A DNA stretch of 64,000 nt from Cristatella mucedo (taxonomy: Eukaryota > Bryozoa > Phylactolaemata > Cristatellidae). The notes beneath the pieces were generated by a model. The model worked only from the letters and a program-made list of their open reading frames with translations, was not told the DNA's origin and did no database searches. The position numbers and the translations under genes are program-made. Below are positions 12,016 through 23,805 of the stretch, in pieces. The stretch is from the NCBI GenBank assembly GCA_009760855.2, contig WPIO01000277.1, positions 62,001-126,000 on the forward strand, read 5' to 3'. Numbering within the stretch: position 1 is the first letter of the stretch; every line of letters begins with the position of its first letter.

Positions 12016-12788
12016 TTAGTGTTAACGGAAAGTTTACAGCTAGGCTTGACTGTCAATGACTTGGCAAGTGATGCATTCTACTCAGAGTCATGCACCAAAT
12101 CGTTATTAAGCAACATACCAATTTCAAGTTACTTTCACCAGGTCTTTAACTACCATTCGCTAGGTCCATCTTGCATCATTAGAGTGCTTGCTACTCTGGC
12201 AATTTCACCACTACAGAAGATGGATTGATCGTGGTCGGAAAAGGTAAAGTTGAACTACATCAGTGCCTCGTCTATCTGACCGATGGCTATACTCAGTCGT
12301 TCACGTCGTAGGACACTGTAATCAAGATTGTTGAACGATGCTGATAGATTGATCAGGACCAGGACAGTGATGTGACCGTCTTCATCACTGCTTACGATAG
12401 CGTTGGTCGCACTAATAAGATCTGTTCAAGTTGACCGGAGTCTCTTGAATCCCAACTAAAAATGTGACAATCCATCTTTTTCTGCGTTCTGCGATTTCTC
12501 CACAGTTTTTCCAAGTTAGTTCTTACTTACCCTGCTTTTTAAGCACATTGCAAAAAATTATTACCGGAATAAATACCACCTACGTCAAAACGTGGTTTCT
12601 TGTTATGCAACTTACAAAGAAATATTGCCAAAATAATTCCGAGTGTATTTACTCGATCTAGCTCGGGAACCTTACTATTAGCATGTTGTCTCAGTTGATT
12701 TAACTGCCGCAAGGAAGACCTTTAAGTAAGACTGCATAGTACCTCATTGCATGTTTTCTTGTGTATTCTTTACGTTATTTTTTCCTAG

Positions 12789-13013
12789 GGAACCATGCCT
12801 TTGGAAAACGAGCAGTGCAGTCATCAACAATTGACACTAACCCAGCCAGCTTGGCGGTCGACGGTTTACTGGAATCGGCATCTATTAAACAACATTGCAG
12901 CCATACTGCGGATGGTCAGACATCTAATGCCTGGTGGTACGTCACCCTGTCGAATGCAACGGAAGTGTATCAAATTACGAATATCACTATAGCGAATAGG
13001 AATGGGGACTTTG
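12789..13013 (+). CDS. RPTP exon 1 (first visible): first half of fucolectin-type lectin domain
   Basis: Encodes about 75 residues of an FTP/F5-8C-like domain, the fold of fucose-binding fucolectins, on the extracellular side of the receptor. Seen: the family opening NHAFGKRAVQSST, then AVDGLLES, a Cys-Ser-His-Thr stretch, and AWWYVTL followed by ITNITIANR, which matches the usual order (N-A-GK-A-QSS, AVDG, CSHT, WW-V-L, I-I-NR). The acceptor is tttttcctag before 12789 and the donor is gtgagt at 13014. The exon begins with the last two bases of a codon and ends with the first base of one (phase 1 to 1), so a coding exon must lie upstream; I did not find it. An in-frame GTG at 12761 is not used as a start because the splice acceptor and phase explain the 5' edge better. 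Lectin specificity cannot be read from the sequence. Confidence 0.85.
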
Positions 13014-13199
13014 GTGAGTGAAAACTTTCAGAGATTTTGTGGTTTATAACACCGTTCTTTTTAAACTCCCCAGAGCATATCACTGAACACCCTCAAGCTG
13101 TTTATTTTGTCAAAAATGTTCTGAGATCTGATGTATTATGTGATTGTGCGTTTTCGCTTTTGGATTTAAGAACACTGTTTCTTATCAAGCATAACTTGG

Positions 13200-13863
13200 T
13201 GGGTGAATTTCTTTTTGACGATTGCTTCCCCTTCTGCATGCATGGAAAACATTGACACATTAATCGCAGCAAACCTTCTAAAATTGAAGGATGTTAAAAT
13301 CAAGTTACTAGGTATGGGCAAACCGAAGGCAATTCAGAAATTGGAAAACCCATTTCTCAAACTGGCTCCACAAGCCTGTCTCCTTTTAAATCTATGCACA
13401 ATCTTGGTGTTGTGTTTAAAAGTGACCTTTCATTAGACGACCACGTCAGCTCCACAGTCTGCCTACCTTCAGCTACATGCTGTTGCTAAAATTCGTGCTT
13501 TTGCTTAGACAGAAATGCGACATCTTAATTGGTTCATCCATCTGCGACATCCTGTCTCGACTTCTGTAACTCGTTGCTTGTTGGTATCCCGGTAGGTGCA
13601 CTCACGTGCATACAGTTATTTCAAAACTATGCAGCTAGGTTTGTCTGTCGCGATCTCGGCAGCTGCCACTTCACACTACTTCTTGCCGACCTGCACTGGC
13701 TCCCAGGCAAGCATCGACTTTAAGGTTTTGTCACTTACTTTTAGGTCCCTTCATTCTTTAGCTCCGTGTCTCAACTTTTGTAAGTGCCTATAAAGAGATT
13801 GAGTTCTCTGAGGGCGCTTTAGCAAGTGCATTCATTATAATAATAATAATTATTATTATTATT
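13200..13863 (+). mobile_element. LINE-1f copy: RT thumb to 3' tail (in RPTP intron 1)
   Basis: Seen in pieces: KIKLLGMGKPKAIQKLENPF, CLDFCNSLLVGIPVGALT, the CHFTLLLADLHWLP motif, then SLTFRSLHSLAP. It skips straight to the tail TAAGTGCCTATAAAGAGATTG with (AAT)n(ATT)n at 13838-13863. The 3' untranslated region is deleted. Confidence 0.85.
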
Positions 13864-13865
13864 GC

Positions 13866-14515
13866 TGGCCTACCGTTCTTTCAATCAGGCGTCTACAATT
13901 GGTGCACAACTTTGCAGATAGGCGTGTCTGTCTTGAGTGGTATGAGGGTCAGCTATAGCAACATCACACCATTTGTGCCCGACCAGCACTTGCTCCCAGT
14001 AAGCAGTGCATTGAATTTAAGATTCTGTCTCTCACTGTTAGGTCCTTTCATTTTTTATTCCAGTCGACCTATCAGATCTGCTGCACCCCCTGGCGAAGCA
14101 TCGTATCTCCTCTTGTTTTTTTGGAATCTAACCGTTTCCCAATACCTCGTATGGGCCTCAAAGTTTTTGAAGGCAGCACCTCTATTTCGCATGCTCCCAA
14201 AGGCTGGAATTTAATTCCCGTGGCCTCACGAAATCCTGAACCTAATACAATTGAAACGAAGCTATAAACCTTTTCTATCTCAGCAACTGGTGGGTTCTTG
14301 AGATTCGTCTTTGTAGGCTTTTATGTGCTGACTGTGCACATGCTGCCACAAATCATGTTCACATGTGTACCCTTCGCATGTCACCCATAGCCATGTTATT
14401 CTTCTTGTTTATCGAGAATCCTACCACAAACCGTTGGATCATGCTTCCTTTGCAGCAAATTATAAAGTGCCTAGAAAGAGATTAAGTTCTCTGAGGGTGC
14501 TACACGAATGTATTT
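13866..14515 (+). mobile_element. LINE-1f copy, directly behind the previous one
   Basis: A second, more decayed copy in the same orientation: PFVPDQHLLPVSSALNLRF matches the ITPLLADLHWLPVKQRI block out of frame, followed by the complete 3' region (CATGTGTACCC...GTCACCCATAGCC) and tail to 14505. Confidence 0.8.
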
Positions 14516-14639
14516 TTATTAATAATTCTTTTATGCTTATGGTGTCAGTGCAGGGTTATATTGGTCTGAATGTTGCATTAGTCGCGCACCTATTCATGGT
14601 AATTGAAGCTGTGCCAAGATATACTTTGTTGATTGCTTT

Positions 14640-14830
14640 AGTGGTCTTAGTCCCGTGCTGGTTTGGAGCAGTGATTAACTTGCTCTCACGACCAAGGTTA
14701 AGGTGACTGTATTAGAAGGCCACAGGCACGAGCTTCGTTGCTTACATGCAGCATCTTAAAAGAGGTCCAACTCTCCTAGGGCGCTATGCAAACTATGTTC
14801 TATATTCTATATTCTGGAAACTATTTTGCA
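14640..14830 (+). mobile_element. SINE-A copy, old
   Basis: Diverged: GCTGGTTTGGAGCAGTGATT (A-box side), CTCACGACCAAGGTTAAGG, then AAGAGGTCCAACTCTCCTAGGGCG as the tail. B box poorly kept. Confidence 0.5.
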
Positions 14831-15269
14831 ATAATATTTATATAACTCAAACCCTAGGGTCCTATAGTTTAAATCGGCTATATGTTTTGACTCCCGGTAG
14901 ATCGAGAAACTTGCATGAGCTACTTAGCTTGACCCTCTTATTTGTACCATCGTTGTAAAATTCAGATTTAAATGCAAGCGTATGGACGTCTAGATATGGA
15001 CATACCCAGTGCTATGCCAAACCTGGTCGATGATAGGTTCTTCCTTAACAAAATCTTGCGTAGGTTAGCCACTTATGCATCGTTTCAGGTTGACCAAGGA
15101 TTATTAATTTCTATGACTAAGTCACACAGTGGCAGTAGTTCGTTGCAGTTCCGATCTTGGCATGTTATCACGCATATCTTTGTTGCTTGGATTGCCTTAA
15201 CTTGAAACAAGTGGTGTCGGCAAAAGAGCATAACTATAAAGTACTGTTCACAGAAATTCTTTTTTGTAG

Positions 15270-15500
15270 CATACCGTTTATCGAATTTCTATATCCTGTA
15301 CACCAACGATACACCAGGTGATCCGAATCCTAGATCTTGGAGTACTTGCGCATATTCAGCTAACAGTCCTAGTGCAACCGGCACCAGCTATTCCTGTACA
15401 TCTTTAGCCATTGGTAAAAAGGTTGCGGTTTACCTCGGTCCGACAAAAGACAACTTGTTAGCGCTGTGTGAAGTTTACATCTATGGATTCTTATATCAAG
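15270..15500 (+). CDS. RPTP exon 2: second half of fucolectin-type lectin domain
   Basis: Continues exon 1 across a 2256-base intron: G from exon 1 joins CA here to give Ala, then YRLSNFYILYTNDTPG. This is the FTP strand in which a residue run R-L-x-N-F-x-I precedes a polar loop. It goes on through a paired-cysteine region (STCAYS..., SYSCTSL) to GKKVAVYLG and LCEVYIYGF, the typical FTP ending G-x-V-x-V-x-L... LCEVEVYG. Acceptor tttttgtag ends at 15269; donor gtatgt starts at 15501. Phase 1 at both ends. The lectin domain is therefore split by a single intron and is about 150 residues long, normal for the family. Confidence 0.87.
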
Positions 15501-15837
15501 GTATGTACCTCCTAAGTTGCACCTTAGTGATGACTCAATCTTGGTTTGCTGATTCTTTGGCGATAGTGAGTCGTGCACTTTGAAGCTAACCATAGAAAGG
15601 AAACATTTCTACTCATTTGCTTAAAGTTGAGTCTTTGGCATCTTACAAGAGTTGATATTTGTGTGTATCAAGTAAATTAGTGATATGCTAAACTCGTTGG
15701 GAGTATTTTCTGGTAGCATAGTCAGTATTTTATTTCTAGTTAAACCAGCTGGAATGTCATTTTGTTTTCTTTAAATTCTCTAGATGCTCGTCAGAGATAT
15801 AGTCGATCCAAGTTATAATAATAAGTAATACTATCTG

Positions 15838-15990
15838 ACTTAACAGCCTCTTTTTCATGGCAACAACAGAGCCTTTGCAGTTATCAAAACCGCTTTCAGC
15901 AGCGATAAAGAATGACCAGCTAGAGGATTCGAACCCTGGACCTTGGGAGCAAGGTCGTTAAAGTTTAGGCAATACATCGCAAAAGCATAG
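15838..15990 (-). mobile_element. SINE-B copy
   Basis: Reverse complement has CCAGGGTTCGAATCCTCTAG (a good B box) followed by a GATAACTGCAAAGGCTCTG-type tail and AAAGAGGCTGTTAA. The 5' end is incomplete. Confidence 0.7.
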
Positions 15991-16089
15991 TCTGTATGTT
16001 AATACATTTCGAAACAGTCTTCAATATCTTATACAATATGCATAGAATTCATACATATCTGCGATAGCACTTATTAACCTTTCCATTCG

Positions 16090-16680
16090 CCAGCCTCCTT
16101 TCTACTGTTTATATCAAAGACCCTTGAACGAGTCATGGCAGACCTGCTGAACTCCTAAATTGAATCTTTAAACCTTGCTATTAAGTTATAATCTGATTTT
16201 AGAACTAATCGATTCACAGAGTCAGTATTGCTTAGGGTATATAACAACTTGTTTAGGAATGCACACTTAGGTAGAGTACCTCTGCTTGTTATCCTGGATC
16301 TTTAGGCAGCTTTCGGGGCTATCGACCACCAAGTCCTTGTTGCCATCCTCTTTTCTCGCCCTGGCATCATTTGTACTGCACTACAGAGTATTGATGTGAA
16401 TGGGCAATGATCATCCGAACTACCTCTGTAATATGGGGTACCTCAAGCATCTGTGCTTGGTCCTGTTCTTTTCGCGGGTTATACTCTCCCTCTTGCCGAT
16501 GTGATTGCCTAGCAAAATCTAGGTTTTCACTTTTCTGAAGATGCCGCTCAAGTGTACCTTTGCTTTGATCCCTTCCAGCCCTTATAGCTGTCGGCATTAT
16601 ACTCCCAGTATTGATTTGTGACCACCAGGCTCCCAAATGTTATCATCAGCCTAGCTTTTCGAGTTCTAGCTGTTAATTTA
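16090..16680 (+). mobile_element. LINE-1f reverse transcriptase core, broken
   Basis: Plus-strand frames read KTLERVMADLLNS, LLRVYNNLFRNAHLG, AAFGAIDHQVLVAIL, YGVPQASVLGPVLFAGY, LGFHFSEDAAQVYLCFD. These are RT motifs: AF-x-x-I-D-H, G-V-P-Q-x-S-x-L-G-P, and Y-A-D-D replaced by S-E-D-A. Several stops are present. Located in RPTP intron 2. Confidence 0.85.
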
Positions 16681-16949
16681 CTCGGTTGTCTCAACGACAC
16701 GCTCTTAAATTAGCCTGCTTTCGGCAGAGCCTGGAGCTATTGCAGTTTCATCAGCAACTGAGACACACATTTGAAGCTCTCGGATTTCATAACTAGCCAT
16801 GCAGCCATAGTCATCATGAGCTGCAGTGGCCTAGTGACTGTTTTGTTAGCTCAAAAATGTGGAATTGCAATATTATAGCCTAGATAATATCAGAGAGCTC
16901 TATAAATTCTTTGAAGGCCACCGTGGAATACATTCTTCAATCTTAGACT

Positions 16950-17090
16950 GGGATTGTACTTGATGGCTTGCAGTAGAGGTAGTGCTGCTTATTAAATGAC
17001 CAAGGTCGTGGGCCAGAGGTATGTGATTCAACTGAAGTGTCTGAATTGAGCTGACTTTCTTTTAGAGTACAATGCAAACAAATTATATCT
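16950..17090 (+). mobile_element. SINE-A copy, old
   Basis: AATGACCAAGGTCGTGGGCC, GAAGTGTCTGAATTGAG and TTTTAGAGTACAATGCAAAC keep the order of the SINE-A body and tail. The A box is diverged. Confidence 0.55.
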
Positions 17091-17489
17091 ACATGTTTCA
17101 ATGGTCCAGCTTCCTTCCTCGGGTGTCATAGTAATAACAGTCCGGTGAGCTCCACGTATAGTTTATGTTCATTTTCGAGGACGTCTTGAATATATGGACA
17201 TCGAAGATGAACGTCTGTAAGGAACTCTTCAGCAGCAAGCTCATTTAAGCTACTTAGCTTTACAAAAATGCTAAGGATTATTTCATCATCATTAGGGCTT
17301 TTGTATTTATGCTTAGGAAGCTGTTGTTTGTTTCCAAACTATAGAGGATGTTGATAGGGATTAGCCCGAGGGTTTGATTTAATTTCCAAAGCTAGTCCCT
17401 GTGCAAATGGTCTCTTACAGCCTGTCCTGCCACTAATCTTGCTTGTTCGAACTGTTATTCTCACGAGTAGACTCAATCAATATTGACTA

Positions 17490-17665
17490 ATCACACTTGC
17501 ATGCAGACCTTATGCATGCCACCCAAACCTTGTTGTTTTCTTGTTGTTTACTGACAATGCTGCACACTAACCATTCGATCATGTTTCGTTTGCAGCAAAT
17601 GTAAAGCACCTAGAGAGATTGAGTTATCTGAGAGCGCTTTATTAAGTGTGTTATTAGTGTTATTA
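17490..17665 (+). mobile_element. LINE-1f 3' end
   Basis: ACTTGCATGCAGACCTTATG, TTGTTTACTGACAATGC, TTTGCAGCAAATGTAAAGC and GAGAGCGCTTTATTAAG give the usual 3' order; the ATT tail follows. Confidence 0.85.
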
Positions 17666-18079
17666 AAAATATTATTATTGTTGTTGGCAACTATATTTCA
17701 CACTTTACTTTTTTGTGCATGCTCTTTCACTATAATTTTCAGCTTATATTGACAGGCTATTCAGTTGTATTTGGACGCTATTGGTTTAAAAGGCCTCTAC
17801 ATCATAACTACAGTCTTAAGCAATAGATAGTGTTGTACTAATGGAGTTTTTTGTAGGATTATTTCATATGTAGAGCTCCTAGAGCAGTGGTTTGCAATCT
17901 ATGGATCACGACCCTTTTTGTCGATCGAAACCACTTTCATTTCACAGTGGTTGCCCAAGACTGTCGGAAGACATACATTTCCCAATTAAATTTCCCAAAT
18001 TTCGCAATTAAACACACGAAGACCCAATCATAATGACCCAAACGCAATGCCGAGTGAAAAGGAGGGTTTTTACCTTTTT

Positions 18080-18300
18080 TAAAATATCGAAAAGTCAGGA
18101 GGTGTCATGGCGTCATTCAAAGGGAAATCAAGACTTCGGTAGCATACGAACAAAAGTCAGGGTCTGCACAGGATTTGAGGTCAGTTTGAGGTACAGCTAA
18201 GCGTTTTGAGTCTGTAAAGCCATAGTTCGGATACCCAGGCTGGTTTGTAAGTATTCTCGATAGGTAGTCTGGAGCTGTTTAATGGTTACTCCCTGCAGTG
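18080..18300 (-). mobile_element. LINE-1f fragment, very degenerate
   Basis: In reverse it follows the RT C-terminal block seen at 5620-5820: GCATACGAAC, CAGGATTTGAGGT, GATAGGTAGTCTGGAGC. It sits just before exon 3. Confidence 0.5.
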
Positions 18301-18356
18301 CAGTAATACTAGCAAAAATAGCTCAGTGTATGTTCTTATTTATCGGTTGATTTCAG

Positions 18357-18509
18357 ATTGTCCAAATAATTACGTTGGTCCGGGATGCCTTCTTCAAAAC
18401 TGTTACTCTGATGCATGCACATTGTCATCTTCACCTTGTGACGTGTATGGTGGATGCAAATTTACTTCTTGCCCTACCAACCGATTTCTACCTCCTGGAT
18501 GCTGGATAA
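18357..18509 (+). CDS. RPTP exon 3: cysteine-rich EGF-like module
   Basis: A 153-base symmetric phase 1-1 exon encoding 51 residues: DCPNNYVGPGC, then NC, AC, PC, GGC, SC and GCW. The opening D-C-P-x-x-x-Y-G-x-x-C is what follows FTP domains in many invertebrate receptors of the EGF/MEGF type. The cysteine spacing is that of a short EGF-like or laminin-EGF-like module, although no single family spacing fits perfectly. Acceptor ttgatttcag, donor gtatgc. The last base (A) joins TG of exon 4 to make an ordinary Met codon, so exons 3 and 4 connect directly. Confidence 0.8.
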   Translation: MVQIITLVRDAFFKTVTLMHAHCHLHLVTCMVDANLLLALPTDFYLLDAG

Positions 18510-19214
18510 GTATGCATCTTCTTCGGTACATTTGATGATACGCATTAGCTCAAGGTGTGATATCTATATTTTTTTCGACTGTCCTATATCAACGACTGTT
18601 CATTTCTGGTTATCTGGTTAATCGAACGAAATATCAAAGTACTTGTGTTGTTTCAATGAATCGTCAATGGTTAAGGTTTGGAAGTGCATCGTTGGCCTAC
18701 ATCCAAAGAGGTGTATATTCTCGATTTACTCATGGTCGTACGTATGAACCGACCCACAGGAAACTGCATATACGAATTGTACACATAATTTAGTAAGTGT
18801 GTGCTGCTTACTTTTGAAAAATCTCGTTTGAATCCTTATAGGGTACTGTGTGCCTTTCTGTGATGATCCGAAGAAGCACTGCCAAATGTTATCATTGACA
18901 GCAGTTAATTTAACATCTCTTCCACCCTTGGCGATGTCTCAAAAAAATACTCCAGCATGAAGCTCGTAATTCATGAAATGATATATATGCTTTCCTTAAG
19001 CTGATTTCATTAAGCTGCTTGATTTACCCTGGTAGGTTGAATTTCCCCTTGTCCTTCTTGAATGCCTGCACAGGGTGAAGTATTACACTAAAATGGTATT
19101 ACACTGTAATGGTTCATGTCCTACCTAAGTTCCATAGGTGAGAGGGTAGCCGTCAATGACCAGCTGCGATCATGTTAGCCTCTGAAATTTGGTATATTTC
19201 CGGAAATAATTGTT

Positions 19215-19422
19215 GGTCAAGCTGCTTTAGCATTGCATGCTGACCCTGTGCATGTCACCCATAACCATGTTATTCATTTTGTTGGTTTATCAAGCATGAT
19301 ATTACTCACCATTCAATTGCATTTCCCTTTGCAGCAAATGTAAAGCGCCTAGAGATAGATTGAGTTCTCTGAGTGTGCTTTATCAAGTGCATTATTATTA
19401 TTATTATTATTATTATTAACAA
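19215..19422 (+). mobile_element. LINE-1f 3' end with (ATT)n
   Basis: CATGCTGACCCTGTGCATG, TTTATCAAGCATGATA, TTTGCAGCAAATGTAAAGC, GAGTGTGCTTTATCAAGTG and ATT repeats to 19417. A clean, recent-looking tail in RPTP intron 3. Confidence 0.88.
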
Positions 19423-20553
19423 TAAATGTTTGCCCTCTTAGTACTATGACCCTCAAGGATGATCCAGGCTTACATTCTCACACCGATGACACCTTCAATG
19501 CAAAGGATCTGTTTCTTATCTGCCTTCTTGCATGTCAAGCTTTGTCATTTTTAGCCCACCTTTTATTTCTAACATTTGCTCTTCGGTGGGCACCTAACAT
19601 TCTCAATGAAATTTCGATGAGAGCAGCAATATAGCCACGGAAATGCCGGCTTCAGCTCAAACGCTTTTAGAACAAGACTTCAAAATAAGCTTTAAAATGA
19701 GCTTATCATTTATATCGCAGCTTGCTATGCGGCTACACCTAAAAAATTACCATTAGTTCGATAGCAGTATCATAAAACATGGTCAAGTGTTTTTTTCAGT
19801 TATGCTCGAGTGCGAAGGTATAGCCAAGTCTGTGTAAACGGCAAAGGTAACCGACGAGGTCTGAATCTGGTATGAAATTGCTATTGCAGCTAGCTGTAAT
19901 AGCAACCGTTTGTTTCTTAAGTAAGAGCTAATCTTAAATGTCATGCAGGCAAAGTTATTGTGGTCCTTTATTTTTGGGAACAGCTGTTAAACTATAAGTA
20001 CAGTTTTACGGCGGTCTGAATCCGGCAGAGTAGCTAACAACTAGCAAACTACCTGTAATATATGAGATGAGTTGTTGCTAATCGAGGTTTCCTTCGAGAA
20101 CTGCCCATGATCGCTTCGGTTACTGCATCTGCTTGCTGCATGATTCTAAAGGAATGGACATACAGCAATTGTTAACGACTGTGATGAACTCATCGGTTTC
20201 ACCACCAAGTTTTCACGTTGGTTCATGGACAACCAGTAAACCTACTGTGTAAAAGTTCGTTGGCTGGCATACTTTACTTCTTCATCACATTGCTGGGCCG
20301 GAGGCTAAATTCAGACTTATTAGTCCAGTTCGTCCTCCTCCTTAATATATAGCTGTCAAATTCTAGTGCCTCTGGTTCCTATGGAAGTGTTTTATTATTA
20401 TTTCCATCTATATCAATTTCCTAAGGGATGCAATTTACTAACTAATACTGTGGTTTGGCTACCTTTATGCTCTGTATGTAGTTCTTCAGCAAATGTGTTG
20501 TTTGCCACTGGTTCATAAAAATTTAATTTCTGAACTTCCGCACTATATTTTAG

Positions 20554-20919
20554 TGATCCCTCAACTGTTAAATGCATCTGTGACTACTACTCCTAAATGC
20601 AATAATCTACAAGTATCTATGACAACACTTGTCCAAGACAGCGACCTTGCAGCAACCTCTTATTTGATTCAACTCGACGGATCCGGCATTGGTGTTAACA
20701 CAACAGTGAGAGTAGCAGCTACAACACCGGGACTTCAGAATGTTAACATACCAGCATCTCCCAATCGCCTTTATAACATACGTGTGTTACCAGAAATTTG
20801 CATTTCCAGTATAGGATGCCCATATTCCTATCCAGATGGATGTCTTCCTATGCCAAGTTCAGGCTGCACTATAGGGCTTGGAACAAATGGTGTGAAGGCC
20901 CACGCAGGTTTCCGAACTT
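20554..20919 (+). CDS. RPTP exon 4: fibronectin-III-like extracellular segment
   Basis: The longest exon (366 bases, 122 residues). It begins IPQLLNASVTTTPKC and contains ATSYLIQLDGSG, TTVRVAATTPG and NRLYNIRVLPE, which resemble the C, C' and F strands of a fibronectin type III domain (Y-x-I-Q-L and Y-x-I-R-V). A cysteine- and proline-containing stretch follows (residues about 75-105, with four Cys) that is not typical FN3. Several N-x-T/S sites fit an extracellular location. Acceptor atattttag, donor gtaagt at 20920. The phase (1-1) fits exon 3 and exon 5. The FN3 label rests on weak pattern resemblance; the exon itself is well supported by open frame and splice sites. Confidence 0.75.
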
Positions 20920-23081
20920 GTAAGTTTTTTTAGTAGTGTCATTTTTTTGCTGAAACCACTGCGATCACCGTATTTTTCTGTTTCCTGTCCATTATAATCC
21001 CCTTATTTGTGTTGAATAAACAACCCTTTTTTACCCTATCAAATATTTAGCAACTTAGGCCACTTATTTGGCACTGGCAGTTATTTAGCATCTAAGTGAA
21101 TAATTTTAAACGAATTACTGTAGATTTGCATGTGAATTTATCTGCTGATTTTATCATTGCTTTAGTTAAACATGGAGAGAGCCCTGTAGCTGATCTCTAG
21201 CATAACCGGTTCAACTAATAAGCATATATGTAGCTTACCCTGGTGCAAAGTGGTGTGCACTTTAATATTGCGTTTAATAAAAAAGACGTCAACCCAATTT
21301 AAAATCAGCTGAAGGCAATTTACGCGCTACAAGGCAATCATAATAACGTGCAGGATTATTTCCCTAGTGGTTTGAAATGTCTCATATCATGAAGTCTCAA
21401 TTTAGGTGCTGGTTTCGAGCCTACATCAGGCCGTCCTCTGCAGCTACGACAAGCTTGGTGTTAGCCGTCATTGTTCTTCTGCTGTTTAAAAATTAAGGCT
21501 GTTTGATTATCTAAGGTTTCCTCAAATTTATTCTTAAGTCAATTAGAAGCTAACACTTTAAACCAACTATAGCACTAAACTTAATCAGAATTTTCAATTC
21601 GTGATGTTTTTTGCTAAGGCCTCATGGCTGCACTGTACCGTCCACCACTGGTCTACTTTCTTATCTTGCATCGTCTTGGCAAGACTTAGCTACATAACTT
21701 GCACATTCAGCCTGGTTCAGTTATAGAATTTTTTAGTTTGTTTAGCAATTTCCCGTTTTCTCAAATTTCAGCTATCACGAATTTCACTATCAACTATCAC
21801 GAATCACATTTCCAGCTATCACGAATCACATTTAAGCCTCCTATGGTTGCAAAGGCTGACAAGTGCTAAAATGCTTACAATTAGAAGGTTTATGATAACA
21901 AGCCATTGATGAAGCAATACCCGTGGTTTTGTTTTTCGGGTCTGGGTTTATCTTTGGTTTAGGCTTTGCCATTGTGGTTCGTGTTAAGTGGGCATGGCTA
22001 TGATTGATCGAGCTCAAGTCATTGGGCTTAAGTTGTTGGGTCGTTGGGCTTCAATGACATGATCTGTGTTTAAACCTGACGTAAAGGCATGGTAGTTGCA
22101 TGCCATCTCAACCTTCTCTGGTAAAGAATTTAGATCAAAACAGCTCATCACCTGATAGACCAATTCAACCTTCTTGCTGGATATGACTAGAATAGATAGC
22201 CTGTGGGATCTTTTAGATCCTAGAAATCTGGTTAGCTTGCAGTCATTGATTTCTGCAGCTGAGAGAAAATGAGTCTAACCTTGTGCTGCATTAGCTGTAA
22301 GTATAATGTCGTTTCCAGCCAATAGCCATGACTTGAATCAAATGTGAACGTCCATCGTAAATTTTTGTCGCTCAATACTTCAGATAATTCCTTATAGTAC
22401 CAATATTGGTAAGCTAGTGGGCCAATCAGAGGCTGCATTCGCAATAATGCTAGAGACAGAGGTTCAAAAATATTAAGATTTTTGGATAATTCCAATGGTG
22501 GCATTAGGGGATTGCCGATGGGCAGTCAAAATTTATAGAGCTTCATTGATAGTAGTCGCATGCCAATGGCCCGCATTCCGTTTTTGTCCACATAAAGTCA
22601 TTAAATACCCGAGGAGCTAGTTATGGGCCTTCAAAGGGGGTATACCATTTATCATCGCCTTCATACTTGGGAAAAAATGATGAATTATGTGTCACGCCAT
22701 TAGCATTCACTAAATATATATCCTACGATTGATGAATGTTTGCCTCACGGATTATATAAATAGCAAGCACAATTGGGTACCCGTGGATCCAGTCGAAGAA
22801 GCCTGGCCCAATCACTTTTGAGATATGCTGCCTTATGAGAGACAAATTAGCTAAAGAATAAATCTTCCCAATCATTCTCGCAAGAGATCGTAATGGGGGC
22901 TCGTCATGCTATCGGGCCATCTCCAAAGCTCGCTGGTGTGCCAAACTGCTGATGCATCAAGCATGTACAACCTACATCATATTGAGTGCGAGCAGTGGTG
23001 ACTATCTTCTACTGAAACAAGTGCTAGAGTGACAACCTATTAAAACAAGATAGTGCTGCTAATTCCATTTCTTATGTTCAG
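20920..23081. other. RPTP intron 4, few recognisable features
   Basis: AT-rich. At 21770-21832 a short unit around AGCTATCACGAATCACATTT repeats imperfectly three times. Nothing else is recognised, and no LINE tail is present. Confidence 0.55.
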
Positions 23082-23158
23082 ATAACCTGCAAAATGAAGA
23101 CTCTTGTATCAACGTGAGCTCATCCACGCAGGACTGTGAGGAGCCTGTCTCCATTTTA
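23082..23158 (+). CDS. RPTP exon 5: short extracellular linker
   Basis: A 77-base exon. T from exon 4 plus AT makes Tyr, then NLQNEDSCINVSSST and QDCEEPVSIL. It carries two Cys and two N-glycosylation sequons. Acceptor tatgttcag ends at 23081, donor gtaagt at 23159. Starts in phase 1 and ends in phase 0, which is what exon 6 needs. It probably belongs to a second, divergent FN3-like unit with exon 6. It is short, so the call depends on the phase match and sits below the larger exons in certainty. Confidence 0.65.
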
Positions 23159-23805
23159 GTAAGTATAGTGATATCTTATCTTATAAGTTTAATTCGTTCA
23201 GTGACAGAGCTCGTAACTCAATGTACTCTCATGGGCAATCAGTTTTCCACATTGAAATGAGCTAAAATGCCATTAATCCTTCCTGGGCCCACAAAAACAC
23301 TATTGCTTTTTGTTATTTATTGGAAAAATGTACTTATAAATAACAAATATTGTTTAAAAACACCACAAAAGAATTTACTTCAATAAATGAGATTTAATAA
23401 TTGTAAGGTACAACATTACTTTGGAGACCAGACGACTTGAAAACGCTGACGGAGTTTTAGGAGCAAGATTGAAATGAATATCTGAATCATATTAGCTGAT
23501 TTTGCCCTTTTTGCCAAGCTTTCTTCTCTTTCATGTGCAGGGTGCAAATCGCCAGGCCTGCACTTGACTTTGCACCGGGATCGTCGGCAGCATCTTGCAG
23601 TGAAAAGTATGCCCTACCCTTAATGGCTTGAGTAACCACAAGCAGTTCCTCCCTCCACCCTCTGGCTTGCTTTGCTAGCACGCCAACTCGCACTTGTATA
23701 CACGCGAACAATTCCATTGCAACCACTTAAAGTAAGCGATTGTGGCACCGGATGCCGGACAGATGTTGCAGCATTCACTTTGATGTTTGCTGCAGTAATT
23801 AGTAG

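Larger units (their letters stand above)
1..12788. other. Region upstream of the first recognised exon
   Basis: No secure coding exon. The piece at about 500-1500 is richer in CpG than the rest and holds short ORFs on both strands without recognisable products. It could be an unmethylated promoter or an old coding fragment, but no TATA box, initiator or start codon with signal peptide could be assigned. 1926-3800, 8170-10260 and 11120-11770 are AT-rich with no feature I recognise. The RPTP start codon and signal peptide should lie here or further upstream. Confidence 0.5.

Noticed and set aside
12761-13021. GTG-started ORF as the 5' end of the receptor gene
   Set aside because: The splice acceptor at 12787-12788 and the phase of the family motif show an internal exon; no signal peptide is encoded.
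18842-18960. Possible extra cysteine-rich exon (YCVPFCDDPKKHCQM) after exon 3
   Set aside because: The acceptor phase fits exon 3, but no in-frame donor leads into exon 4 in the phase it needs, while exons 3 and 4 join directly and in phase.
19380-19422. (ATT)n tracts as independent microsatellites or CRISPR-like repeats
   Set aside because: They occur at the same place after each LINE-1f tail and belong to the element's 3' end; no spacer-repeat structure exists.
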